Source of the DNA: Arenicola marina
Taxonomy: Eukaryota; Annelida; Polychaeta; Arenicolidae
Assembly (NCBI GenBank): GCA_964019135.1
Contig: OZ025249.1
Location: 9,660,039-9,724,038, forward strand
DNA: 64,000 bases
Reading direction: 5' to 3'
Position numbers and translations under genes: made by a program. The notes below the pieces were generated by a model that was not told the origin of the DNA, did no database searches, and was given only the letters and a program-made list of their open reading frames with translations. Shown in pieces: positions 35,513-46,679 of the stretch. Position 1 is the stretch's first letter, and each line of letters opens with the position of its first letter.

Positions 35513-38500
35513 TATTTGTACTGCGTTTTTCATCTCAAATAATATATATTACTTAGACATGTAGTTTGATGATGGCTAAATGCTGATAGTCTTGGTTGTT
35601 ATGACGTGCAGACGAGGAGCTGCCGCTGTTTCCCGTGGAGCAGGGCCATCTGCCCGGGATCAAGGCGAGAGTTCAGCTGGCGAGAGAGATCGACACTCTG
35701 GAACACAGGTGAGACAGGGTTGTCTCTGGTTACCCCTGGTATGGCTACAGTAGTAGATAACACAGGTGAGACAGGGGTGTCTCTGGTTACCCCTGGTATG
35801 GCTACAGTAGTAGATAACACAGGTTAGACGGGGTTGTCTCTGGTTACCCCTGGTATGGCTACAGTAGTAAATAACACAGGTGAGACGGGGTTGTCTCTGG
35901 TTACACCTGGTATGGCTACAGTAGTAGATAACACAGGTGAGACGGGGTTGTCTCTGGTTACCCCTGGTATGGCTACAGTAGTAGATAACGCAGGTGAGAC
36001 GGGGTTGTCTCTGGTTACACCTGGTATGGCTACAGTAGTAGATAACACAGGTGAGACGGGGTTGTCTCTGGTTACCCCTGGTATGGCTACAGTAGTAGAT
36101 ATCGCAGGTGAGACGGGGTTGTCTCTGGTTACCCCTGGTATGGCTACAGTAGTAGATAACGCAGGTGAGACGGGGTTGTCTCTGGTTACCCCTGGTATGG
36201 CTACAGTAGTAGATAACACAGGTGAGACGGGGTTGTCTCTGGTTACCCCTGGTATGGCTACAGTAGTAGATAACACAGGTGAGACGGGGTTGTCTCTGGT
36301 TACCCCTGGTATGGCTACAGTAGTAGATAACACAGGTGAGACAGGGTTGTCTCTGGTTACCCCTGGTATGGCTACAGTAGTAGATAACACAGGTGAGACG
36401 GGGTTGTCTCTGGTTACCCCTGGTATGGCTACAGTAGTAGATAACACAGGTGAGACGGGGTTGTCTCTGGTTACACCTGGTATGGCTACAGTAGTAGATA
36501 ACACAGGTGAGACGGGGTTGTCTCTGGTTACCCCTGGTATGGCTACAGTAGTAGATAACGCAGGTGAGACGGGTTGTCTCTGGTTACCCCTGGTATGGCT
36601 ACAGTAGTAGATAACACAGGTGAGACGGGGTTGTCTATGGTTACCCCTGGTATGGCTACAGTAATAGATAACACATGTGAGACGGGGTTGTCTCTGGTTA
36701 CCCCTGGTATGGCTACAGTAGTAGATAACACAGGGGAGACGGGGTTGTCTCTGGTTACCCCTGGTATGGCTACAGTAGTAGATAACACAGGTGAGATGGG
36801 GTTGTCTCTGGTTACCCCTGGTATGGCTACAGTAGTAGATAACGCAGGTGAGACGGGGTTGTCTCTGGTTACCCCTGGTATGGCTACAGTAGTAGATAAC
36901 ACAGGTGAGACTGGGTTGTCTCTGGTTACACCTGGTGTGGCTACAGTAGTAGATAACACAGGTGAGACGTTGTTGTCTCTGGTTACCCCTGGTATGGCTA
37001 CAGTAGTAGATAACACAGGTGAGACGGGGTTGTCTCTGGTTACACCTGGTATGGCTACAGTAGTAGATAACACAGGTGAGACGTTGTTGTCTCTGGTTAC
37101 CCCTGGTATGGCTACAGTAGTAGATAACACAGGTGAGACGGGGTTGTCTCTGGTTACCCCTGGTATGGCTACAGTAGTAGATAACACAGGTGAGACGGGG
37201 TTGTCTCTGGTTACCCCTGGTATTGCTACAGTAGTAGATAACACAGGTGAGACGTTGTTGTCTCTGGTTACCCCTGGTATGTCTACAGTAGTAGATAACA
37301 CAGGTGAGACGGGGTTGTCTCTGGTTACCCCTGGTATGGCTACAGTAGTAGATAACACAGGTGAGACAGGGTTGTCTCTGGTTACCCCTGGTATGGCTAC
37401 AGTAGTAGATAACACAGGTGAGACGGGGTTGTCTCTGGTTACCCCTGGTATGTCTACAGTAGTAGATAACAGAGGTGAGACGGGGTTGTCTCTGGTTACC
37501 CCTGGTATGGCTACAGTAGTAGATAACACAGATGAGACGGGGTTGTCTCTGGTTACCCCTGGTATGTCTACAGTAGTAGATAACACAGGTGAGACGGGGT
37601 TGTCTCTGGTTACCCCTGGTATGGCTACAGTAGTAGATAACACAGGTGAGACGGGGTTGTCTCTGGTTACCCCTGGTATGGCTACAGTAGTAGATAACAC
37701 AGGTGAGACGGGGTTGTCTCTGGTTACCCCTGGTATGGCTACAATAGTAGATAACACAGGTGAGACGGGGTTGTCTCTGGTTACCCCTGGTATGGCTACA
37801 GTAGTAGATAACACAGGTGAGAAGGGGTTGTCTCTGGTTACCCCTGGTATGTCTACAGTAGTAGATAACAGAGGTGAGACGGGGTTGTCTCTGGTTACCC
37901 CTGGTATGGCTACAGTAGTAGATAACACAGGTGAGACGGGGTTGTCTCTGGTTACCCCTGGTATGGCTACAGTAGTAGATAACACAGGTGAGACGGGGTT
38001 GTCTCTGGTTACCCCTGGTATGTCTACAGTAGTAGATAACAGAGGTGAGACGGGGTTGTCTCTGGTTACCCCTGGTATGGCTACAGTAGTAGATAACACA
38101 GGTGAGACGGGGTTGTCTCTGGTTACCCCTGGTATGGCTACAGTAGTAGATAACACAGGTGAGACGGGGTTGTCTCTGGTTACCCCTGGTATGTCTACAG
38201 TAGTAGATAACAGAGGTGAGACGGGGTTGTCTCTGGTTACCCCTGGTATGGCTACAGTAGTAGATAACACAGGTGAGACGGGGTTGTCTCTGGTTACCCC
38301 TGGTATGGCTACAGTAGTAGATAACACAGGTGAGACGGGGTTGTCTCTGGTTACCCCTGGTATGGCTACAGTAGTAGATAACACAGGTGAGACGGGGTTG
38401 TCTCTGGTTACCCCTGGTATGGCTACAGTAGCAGATAACACAGGTGAGACGGGGTTGTCTCTGGTTACCCCTGGTATGGCTACAGTAGTAGATAACACAG

Positions 38501-41500
38501 GTGAGACGGGGTTGTCTCTGGTTACCCCTGGTATGGCTACAGTAGTAGATAACACAGGTGAGACGGGGTTGTCTCTGGTTACCCCTGGTATGGCTACAGT
38601 AGTAGATAACACAGGTGAGACGGGGTTGTCTCTGGTTACCCCTGGTATGGCTACAGTAGTAGATAACACAGGTGAGACGGGGTTGTCTCTGGTTACCCCT
38701 GGTATGGCTACAGTAGTAGATAACACAGGTGAGACGGGGTTGTCTCTGGTTACCCCTGGTATGGCTACAGTAGTAGATAACACAGGTGAGACGGGGTTGT
38801 CTCTGGTTACCCCTGGTATGGCTACAGTAGCAGATAACACAGGTGAGACGGGGTTGTCTCTGGTTACCCCTGGTATGGCTACAGTAGTAGATAACACAGG
38901 TGAGACGGGGTTGTCTCTGGTTACCCCTGGTATGGCTACAGTAGTAGATAACGCAGGTGAGACGGGGTTGTCTCTGGTTACCCCTGGTATGGCTACAGTA
39001 GTAGATAACACAGGTGAGACGGGGTTGTCTCTGGTTACCCCTGGTATGGCTACAGTAGTAGATAACACAGGTGAGACGGGGTTGTCTCTGGTTACCCCTG
39101 GTATGGCTACAGTAGTAGATAACACAGGTGAGACGGGGTTGTCTCTGGTTACCCCTGGTATGGCTACAGTAGTAGATAACGCAGGTGAGACGGGGTTGTC
39201 TCTGGTTACCCCTGGTATGGCTACAGTAGTAGATAACACAGGTGAGACGGGGTTGTCTCTGGTTACCCCTGGTATGTCTACAGTAGTAGATAACAGAGGT
39301 GAGACGGGGTTGTCTCTGGTTACCCCTGGTATGGCTACAGTAGTAGATAACACAGGTGAGACGGGGTTGTCTCTGGTTACCCCTGGTATGGCTACAGTAG
39401 TAGATAACACAGGTGAGACGGGGTTGTCTCTGGTTACCCCTGGTATGGCTACAGTAGTAGATAACAGAGGTGAGACGGGGTTGTCTCTGGTTACCCCTGG
39501 TATGGCTACAGTAGTAGATAACAGAGGTGAGACGGGGTTGTCTCTGGTTACCCCTGGTATGGCTACAGTAGTAGATAACACAGGTGAGACGGGGTTGTGT
39601 CTGGTTACCCCTGGTATGGCTACAGTAGTAGATAACACAGGTGAGACGGGGTTGTCTCTGGTTACCCCTGGCATGGCTACAGTAGTAGATAACACATGTG
39701 AGACGGGGTTGTCTCTGGTTACCCCTGGTATGGCTACAGTAGTAGATAACACAGGTGAGACGGGGCTGTCTCTGGTTACACCTGGTATGGCTACAGTAGT
39801 AGATAACACAGGTGAGACGGGGTTGTCTCTGGTTACCCCTGGTATGGCTACAGTAGTAGATAACGCAGGTGAGACGGGGTTGTCTCTGGTTACCCCTGGT
39901 ATGGCTACAGTAGTAGATAACACAGGTGAGACAGGGTTGTCTCTGGTTACCCCTGGTATGGCTACAGTAGTAGATAACACAGGTGAGACAGGGTTGTCTC
40001 TGGTTACCCCTGGTATGGCTACAGTAGTAGATAACACAGGTGAGACAGGGTTGTCTCTGGTTACCCCTGGTATGGCTACAGTAGTAGATAACACAGGTGA
40101 GACAGGGTTGTCTCTGGTTACCCCTGGTATGGCTACAGTAGTAGATAACACAGGTGAGACAGGGTTGTCTCTGGTTACCCCTGGTATGGCTACAGTAGTA
40201 GATAACAGAGGTGAGACAGGGTTGTCTCTGGTTACCCCTGGTATGGCTACAGTAGTAGATAACACAGGTGAGACAGGGTTGTCTCTGGTTACCCCTGGTA
40301 TGGCTACAGTAGTAGATAACACAGGTGAGACAGGGTTGTCTCTGGTTACCCCTGGTATGGCTACAGTAGTAGATAACACAGGTGAGACAGGGTTGTCTCT
40401 GGTTACCCCTGGTATGGCTACAGTAGTAGATAACAGAGGTGAGACAGGGTTGTCTCTGGTTACCCCTGGTATGGCTACAGTAGTAGATAACAGAGGTGAG
40501 ACGGGGTTGTCTCTGGTTACCCCTGGTATGGCTACAGTAGTAGATAACACAGGTGAGACAGGGTTGTCTCTGGTTACCCCTGGTATGGCTACAGTAGTAG
40601 ATTGGTGCAGGATAAAAAACCTAGGTCTCTCTTGGCCAAGTTTAAGGGTTACTACTGGAGACATGACTGATCTTCACCTTGTCCCTCCCCTTTGATATTA
40701 CAGGATTAGAGGGACATGTCTTTATTCATTACGCTAATAAGTCTTCACTCGCTATCATAATGGACTCGTTCATTACATCGCTATGAAAACACTTATATAT
40801 CTATATATATTTATATAGTGATGATCATCTTTGGCAATACCAGTTGAGAACTGTTCCTTGGTGAAGTGTAGTACTTTAGTTAAGGGTACTTGTGAACAGA
40901 TGATGGCCCAATTTAGACTTCATATGCACAAAGGGGGCCTATAAACGCAACATTTTTTGTCATTAACAGACGATTTGTGAATGGTGGTTTCGCGGTTAGG
41001 AATATACGTCTTCGATATACGTTTACATTTGATACCGTCAACCTTTCTCCGACTACGACAAATGGTTGAATGCTTAACGCCGACTACGTTTTTAGTACTC
41101 TTCACCGAAGCTTACTCTTCTTACAGAACGTCGAAATACAAGAGAGAGAACGACTGGTTTGAGAAGGCCGCGGCGGAATCTGAGATTGTGCTGGATGAGT
41201 TTAGCCTGTATCCTTGATTGCGTGTACAACACAAGTGGAACATTGTAAACGTTGTGTGTTAGATGTGGACGTGCACCTGTCTACAGGTGGTCCGTCGGTC
41301 GGGCGAGTGAGGCTTGCAAACACTCCACCCTCTGTATCCTTTATCATGTTTATAGCATCCACACCATAACATGTGTTTGATGACGTCAGTCTGTATGTTT
41401 TATTGTGTGCACGACATGTCATGTTAGATGACGTCATTCTGTGCTGTATTTGTGTACAACATGGTAGATGACGTCATTCTTCATGCATTATTGCATGTAT

Positions 41501-43194
41501 AACATCACAAATGTTTCAACCATTGGAGGTATACTTAGGTCCCGTGATCTTGACGTCTCTTGACATCAATTCGATTCTATTAAGAAGAATATGTACAGGT
41601 TATGTTGACTACTGCCAACTTTCTGTGCAATGGATGAAACTGACTGTGGAACTGAATTTTATATTATGTAATAACTATAATTTGACTAAGCTGAAAAATT
41701 ATTATGTGTTTGTATACATCAGCAGACGCATGCTTTGTCTTTGTAATGCTAAAGACATCTGACGTTTGTTCTCCTACCAATCCTAAAGTTTGTGAGTGGT
41801 TGCAATAAGGAGTGTTAGACCACAGAGTGGGTATTACGATATGTGACCTTGACCCTGTGAAGGCTCCATGATCTCGGGGATTCACGCGAGCAGTCTCAGC
41901 AGAACCGGATGTTGTCGGAGATGAGAGCCAATCTGACGTCAATGTTGAAAGAGCCGATCATCAGGTCTCAGTCGTATGGGAAATACCCGACTAAGTCAGG
42001 GAAACTCGTGGTACCCTACATGGACCGTAAGTGTAGATTTTGTCTGTGTTAGCGACACATGGTTATGCCTGATATCTTGTGACTCCGATGCTGAAATAGT
42101 TACATTTCGTTTTAATTTGAGCGGCACCGTCACCATGGTACCTTTCGTATTTTAGTTCTCGTTCGTCAGTCTCTTTTTTTAAAGCGGGTGTCCAACCTAA
42201 TCTATATCGCGATCTGCACCAAAAGGTTATCTTAAAATTAGTTTGGCGAATGTTAACGCTTCGTTTAGACCGACTGGTAAGGAACACAAAATTAAGCCAA
42301 CCTGCCCCCATCAATGTCGAGCAGCGAGCCATTTTGCCGAAGCAAGTGACGTATATTGTAACCCTTCATGTGGCGCCGCCTTACGTTATAACTGGAAGTT
42401 TTCTCGCGGAGAGAACTCTTCATAGTGGAGGTACTCTTTAGGGGAAACGCGTGAATCGAGAGACCAGGGTCGCGATTTTCGGAAGAATTGCGGCAGGTTC
42501 ATGCCGCGCAGTAGACCATGCTCTTAGTGTTTCATGGAAAAATAGCATCCAAACATACTGATATACCTCTTGCAACGATTGTCTCCATAAAAGTGATTGG
42601 AGTTAGAATCGCAGCTATTTATATTTGCGATGACCACGCGCTCTTGTTTTGCTCGCACAGTAGGCGTCAGTTCCGGTTAGAATATAATTATAGTGTCGCC
42701 TCCTGATTGGTCAATCGCGGACACACCAAAAAGGGCTGCCGCCTGGTTAAGCGTCGACATCGTGGCTGGCGGTCACTTCAAAATGTTATTGTGGGCTACA
42801 GACAGGACAGAAAATTCTTTAATTTGGAGAACAGACACTAGGGTATTATATGAATCGGTAAAGCAGCGTTAGAGGCCAGGCTGGCGGTTTTCTTTAAGCG
42901 ATTTTTTTGAGCAAAGTCTCGATATGTCTGTACCCTGATCAGATGATTTTGTTTCCGTTTATTTCCTTGTGTTCATAGTATTCTCTTCATTTGGGGAATC
43001 TTGCAGAGGATTCGCTAGGTGGCGCTTTGAGAAAGATGAAGGCAGATCATTCATCCGACAAGAAAATTATGAAGAAGGATTTCGACAGGCGTCAGAAATT
43101 GGCAGAGAAGAAGCACGAGCAGATAGCTGAGAAAAAGAAGAAAAAGATGAACAAAAAGAAAGCAAAGAGGAAGCGTCCCCCTCAAAGTCAGTAA
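23191..43194 (+). CDS. DDX24: ATP-dependent RNA helicase DDX24
   Basis: Sixteen exons: join(23191..23355, 24994..25360, 25601..26034, 26290..26467, 26630..26796, 29507..29611, 29964..30074, 30448..30566, 30906..31036, 31351..31647, 32359..32462, 35092..35209, 35612..35708, 41127..41198, 41863..42026, 43007..43194), 2817 nt, 938 residues (human 859). It is a nucleolar DEAD-box helicase of the DDX24/Mak5 type, linked to large-subunit rRNA processing. Seen: [14 protein letters not shown] and EELTDYDFV near the N-terminus; lysine-rich linkers (exons 2-3); Q motif TPIQ (~299-302); AETGSGKT (~320-327) split between exons 3 and 4; an acidic insert (exons 4-5); PTRELA (450-455); TPGR (499-502); DEAD (526-529); SAT (564-566); [12 protein letters not shown] (~700); HRSGRTARA (730-738); a basic tail. 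All helicase motifs are intact. Introns 5, 11 and 13 hold minisatellites. Confidence 0.97.
23609..24091. mobile_element. mosaic MITE in DDX24 intron 1
   Basis: 23609 onward matches the left end of the 17378-17815 element (CAAGTGCCCCCAGGCAAGCC, AGGGGCACAAC). From 23741 a different inverted repeat takes over: arms 23741-23816 and 24014-24089, about 90 percent complementary (TCTATCTTCTGACATCAAG ...). The core within those arms is again shared with the 17378 element (GCCCTCTAGCGGAGAATGATATC). It is either a nested insertion or a relative that acquired new ends. Confidence 0.75.
26930..29190. repeat. minisatellite, 53-bp unit, ~40 copies (DDX24 intron 5)
   Basis: Units read CAGAGCAGGCTTCCTGGCTG, then TGTATTATAGACCTCTTCTG, then TCCATAATGTCAT, with common C/T variants (CTTCCTGG vs CTCCCTGG; GACCTC vs GATCTC). 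The array starts about 135 bp after the exon 5 donor and ends about 315 bp before exon 6. It does not copy the donor site, but each unit has an acceptor-like TATTATAG. A SINE interrupts the first unit. Confidence 0.95.
26976..27167 (-). mobile_element. tRNA-derived SINE, family B
   Basis: Minus-strand head GTGTAGTGGTTAGCGCACTA and B box CTTCGAATCC, then a unique body; 192 bp. The 13-bp word TCATCAGAGCAGG flanks both sides (26963-26975 and 27168-27180) and is also part of the 53-bp minisatellite unit, so the SINE inserted into an array monomer. Only one copy is seen, so it did not spread with the array. An older relative is at 12753-12917. Confidence 0.92.
32528..33570. repeat. minisatellite, ~31-bp unit, ~33 copies (DDX24 intron 11)
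   Basis: Units read AATGATATATAACACTGGCT then GTCTCAGCTCC, with variants CCTTCTCAG, TTGTCTCAG and TGTCACAG. The array begins about 65 bp after the exon 11 donor and does not include it. Confidence 0.93.
33632..35072. repeat. minisatellite, 36-bp unit, ~40 copies (DDX24 intron 11)
   Basis: Units read GTGTCGGTGGGTCACACTGC then ATCGTCACCTTAGCCA. The array ends about 19 bp before the exon 12 acceptor, so the branch/pyrimidine region lies at its edge, and each unit carries an acceptor-like CACCTTAGCCAG. A block of eleven units is duplicated: rare variants near 34270-34440 reappear 396 bp later. Because 36 is a multiple of three, all-open frames occur on both strands; they are not genes. Confidence 0.95.
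35475..35508. repeat. (ATT)n microsatellite
   Basis: About 11 ATT units with an interruption, in DDX24 intron 12. Confidence 0.9.
35700..40602 (+). repeat. 57-bp minisatellite starting at the exon 13 donor, ~86 copies
   Basis: The array begins at the DDX24 exon 13/intron 13 junction (GAACACAG|GTGAGAC). Each unit runs GTGAGACGGGGTTGTCTCTG, GTTACCCCTGGTATGGCTAC, AGTAGTAGATAACACAG, so every unit ends with the exon-like ACACAG and starts with a donor GTGAGA. Variants ACGCAG, ACAGAG and ACATGT occur at the junction in some units while GTGAG is nearly always kept. It fills about 4.9 kb of a 5.4-kb intron. The unit is a multiple of three; continuing the exon frame meets TGA at once (AGG TGA). Confidence 0.97.
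40603..41126. other. unique 3' part of DDX24 intron 13
   Basis: Non-repetitive AT-rich DNA ending in the acceptor CTTCTTACAG before exon 14. No extra exon seen. Confidence 0.7.
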
Positions 43195-43314
43195 TTAGAA
43201 TGCCAATATGATTTGTCATTGTACCTAACATTTGACACTGCCATTAGATGCAGTGGGGAGAGCCAGCGAATTGGTAAACTCCAGTGTTGTCACTGGGATG
43301 TAACTCGATGTGGA

Positions 43315-43320
43315 AATAAA
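43315..43320 (+). terminator. candidate DDX24 poly(A) signal
   Basis: AATAAA about 120 bp after the DDX24 stop codon (43192-43194), at a plausible distance and on the right strand. Confidence 0.6.
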
Positions 43321-43339
43321 AGCGAAGACACGTATATAG

Positions 43340-46100
43340 AAGTTGTTGTTTTTCGAAAGTTTAGTTTAAAGTGTTGGTGCCACGACTTTTTTTTAATCTC
43401 AAAAAAAAAAAAAATACGAATGTGTTTCAATAGTTTACAATTATTTCACGAAAACACTAATGACGTTCTTCAAAGCAAAACTGAAGTTCTGGGAGCATTG
43501 CATCTGAGAGCTTTTTGGAAATTCCCCAATGATGTCACATGATTGACAGGTGAGCTTTGATGCGTTTTTCGTTGAGTTTTGTAATCCAAGTTTGCGTCAC
43601 TTTCTTCGTTCCCAGAATTTAAATTGGTAGGTGGGAAAATGAGTGGAAAAAGTATTGTCTTCTACTATTTGGGGCGTTTTAACTAATGTAAGCGAGTAAA
43701 CAGAAGAATAATATCAGCCAAAAGTTGTTTTGGCGTGGCAACAAACTGTTTAAGTTGAAAAGAAATGAAGTGTGTAAACATATCCATTACATAACCTACT
43801 TTATGTAAAGATATGTATTGATCAGTCGAGCAATGGATGGCGATTAGCAAGTTGCAATTTTATTTTTACAATTCATACAAAATGTACAGCTTTGATAACC
43901 ATTATCGGACACTATAATACATACAAGGCCCAAGTCTTATTCTATGAGTACACTCCGCTACATATCTGACCGCATTTGGCAGACACGACCGTCCCTAGGT
44001 GTTGGCAGCTACATATCCATGAACCTCCTCCGAGAAAGCAAAGGAACGACTGCCATTCTCTAACCATACAACCGCGACACGATGTTCATTCCGCATAATT
44101 CTTAGTGATTAAACATGTCCGCCAACTGAACAGATCTGTAAAAGTCTCCATACCACTTGTTTTAAAGTATAATAATCGCATCCATTTCGCTAGACTACTC
44201 TGCCTGGTTGTCGCAAACATGCAGAACACATACAATGTCTGGTTATTTTGTGTTCATATTGCATAGATTGATGTTCATTAATGAGATGTCTCTTCCTTGC
44301 CTTTGTTCAAGTAAACCAGAACGGTTAACATGCTGGACGGGGCGCGCACGTTTACGGTATCAGGAAAGGCGCGAGGAATAGCTATATGAGCATCTAACCA
44401 AAGGTATACCGTAAAGTTTGCAGACGTTCTACCGTAAACTACTCATAATAAGACTTGCACATGTTATATATAAAAAAACGAAATATGTCTAAATTACGTA
44501 TTAAATATGTCAGTACATATCAGGAAAAATGCCCTAAATATGTATTGCCGGTTGAAATTACCAGGCATACATGTTCCATTTCGGCAGTAAACTTTCAGCC
44601 GTTATCCATAGACATTGTCATGATTTTCTTCGTATGGAGTAGACCGGTATACCCTAATATATTCTTATACCTCATAGAAATTTGTAAAGAAGAAACCATA
44701 CATGACTACTCAAGCTGTACAAGAGTGTCCACTAGTAAAGAGTACATATGTAGCACCTTTGTTTTATGGAGAACGTTCCGTTGCTCGGGTATTATAACGC
44801 AATAGAAGCGAAATCCATTGTCATGTACGCCCCATAGGTGGCAGCACCTTAATGACGTCACCCACGGAGGGTGGGTTACAGCTATCCGTATATGTAAGAT
44901 ACTACGGTAAAATAAGAATATACACACAAAAACGGTTTACTTGTTAGCGAGTTTTAGCTTGTCCGCTAGAACAGCATTTCATACAATTTGAAATCAATGC
45001 AGACATAATATATGACTTTATAATAAATTAACATAGTTTAACCAACTTTCGTTGCTCTCAGTTTCGAGTGACTGGAGCGTATGTAGTAATATGTAGCTGA
45101 ACGCATATCACTTTTCGGATTTATATATAATTGCCACCTATTTTTCTTGTTTGATATGGAAACCACTTTTTATTACGCCCTCTGGTAAAATAATAAAATG
45201 TGCATCAGCCTTAAATACAAGCCTCAAATGCAAACTGTTCTCATACAAGCTAACCATTCAAAGACAACCTAATTCTAAATTTCTATTTCGAAACGACGGT
45301 TTTCTATTTTCATATTGATTTTATATGGTAAACTTACATGAATGTATTTCAGGAAATAACTGGCCCCTTGCTACGCGAACAATACGTTCGCTTCAATATA
45401 AGTAACGATTATCATGGAATTGATATTCAACGAAAGCGTTGAAGGCTAAGGTAATGTGGCATCGCACCACGACATTTGGTCTCTTCAATGTGGGAATGCT
45501 AAAGACCGAAACAGTGAAAACAAAACCTATATAGGCTCCATGGTATTTTACAGGAACGGGCTATCGTCATGGTTATTGTGTACGTTAACTACCATATTAT
45601 AACGTTCCCCGTCGTCGGCGCCACCAAAAGTCGCACAACTAAAAAAATTATGACGAAATGAAATTGAAAATTTCCGCAAATTATGTTTCGTACAAAGTAC
45701 TGATTGCCTGACCGCTTGCACTACATATTGATCTGCCACTGAGTCTCGCCGCTTCACGGAATGTCGCGATGGTCTATAAAATCAACAATAACAAACCTGC
45801 AGTATAGACAAATAAATACACAGTAACAGTTTGTTCCCAAAAGTAATAACAAGAAAACGTGTTTGATCGAGTAGATGCAACCTCCAAGTAACTGTGATCT
45901 GAAGCAGCCCTGAACTGTAAGTAAACCATAGTGCCCTATTCGCCAGTGGCATAATCTAAGCATGTCCCCGAAGGCTTCAGTCTTCTGGCGTTGACTGGTC
46001 TTGCACGTAAATAATTGAACCGTGTGCAAAAAATAACCTACAGATCATGTCGTATCGTGTCACGGGACTACGAGGCCTCACGTGAGGTCTTCACACCGGC
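43340..46100. other. spacer between convergent DDX24 and dystrobrevin
   Basis: AT-rich. It must include the dystrobrevin 3' UTR on the minus strand; TTTATT (AATAAA on the minus strand) is at about 45169-45174, some 1.5 kb from the stop, so the assignment is unsure. No other gene recognised. Confidence 0.5.
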
Positions 46101-46189
46101 AGTTTTGATTGGCTGATATGGATATTACGTTAGTCGTCGCCTAACGCGAGAACTGCGCGAACGATGAATGTCCTCGTCGAATGACTATT

Positions 46190-46440
46190 GCGCTGCACGT
46201 GCGTGACCTGACCTCTGACATGACACACACCGTGCGTCACCTCCTGACCTCTGACATGACACACACCGTGCGTGACCTCCTGACCTCTGACATGACACGC
46301 ACCATGCGTGATCTCATGACCTCTGACATGACACGCACCATGCGTGACCTCTGACATGACATGCACCGTGCGAGACCTCATATGACCTTGACATGACACG
46401 CACCTTGCATGACCTCATATGACCTCATTTCATTACACAT
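46190..46440. repeat. degenerate minisatellite, ~33-36-bp unit, ~7 copies
   Basis: Repeats of TGACCTCTGACATGACACRC then ACCRTGCGTG. It lies about 240-490 bp beyond the dystrobrevin stop codon, possibly within its 3' UTR. Confidence 0.85.
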
Positions 46441-46679
46441 ACCACGCATGACGTCCGAACACATAACTCGACTGTTTGACCCCATACAGGGCCGACCCGT
46501 TGTGTCGCATTCCAACCGCGACGTTCCCTCCAAGAGTGACAGCTCCACCCTCGCAGCACTATAACACCTTTCACTGAGCTATCTCCTAACTTCGCACTCT
46601 GCAAACACGAACCCACACGGTTGAACTATGACTTTTGACCTCTGACCCATCCCGACTGTGGCGAGCCCCGCAGCCAGTC

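Noticed and set aside
36543-40695. Two 1373-codon open frames on opposite strands over the same DNA
   Set aside because: They follow from a 57-bp unit (divisible by three) without stops in those frames. They lie within intron 13 of DDX24, and the strand frames mirror the repeat. No gene.
41199-41217. Exon 14 reading on to its own stop as the DDX24 end
   Set aside because: Reading through gives only FSLYP then stop, whereas splicing at 41199 to 41863 keeps phase and restores the conserved C-terminal KYPTKSGK block.
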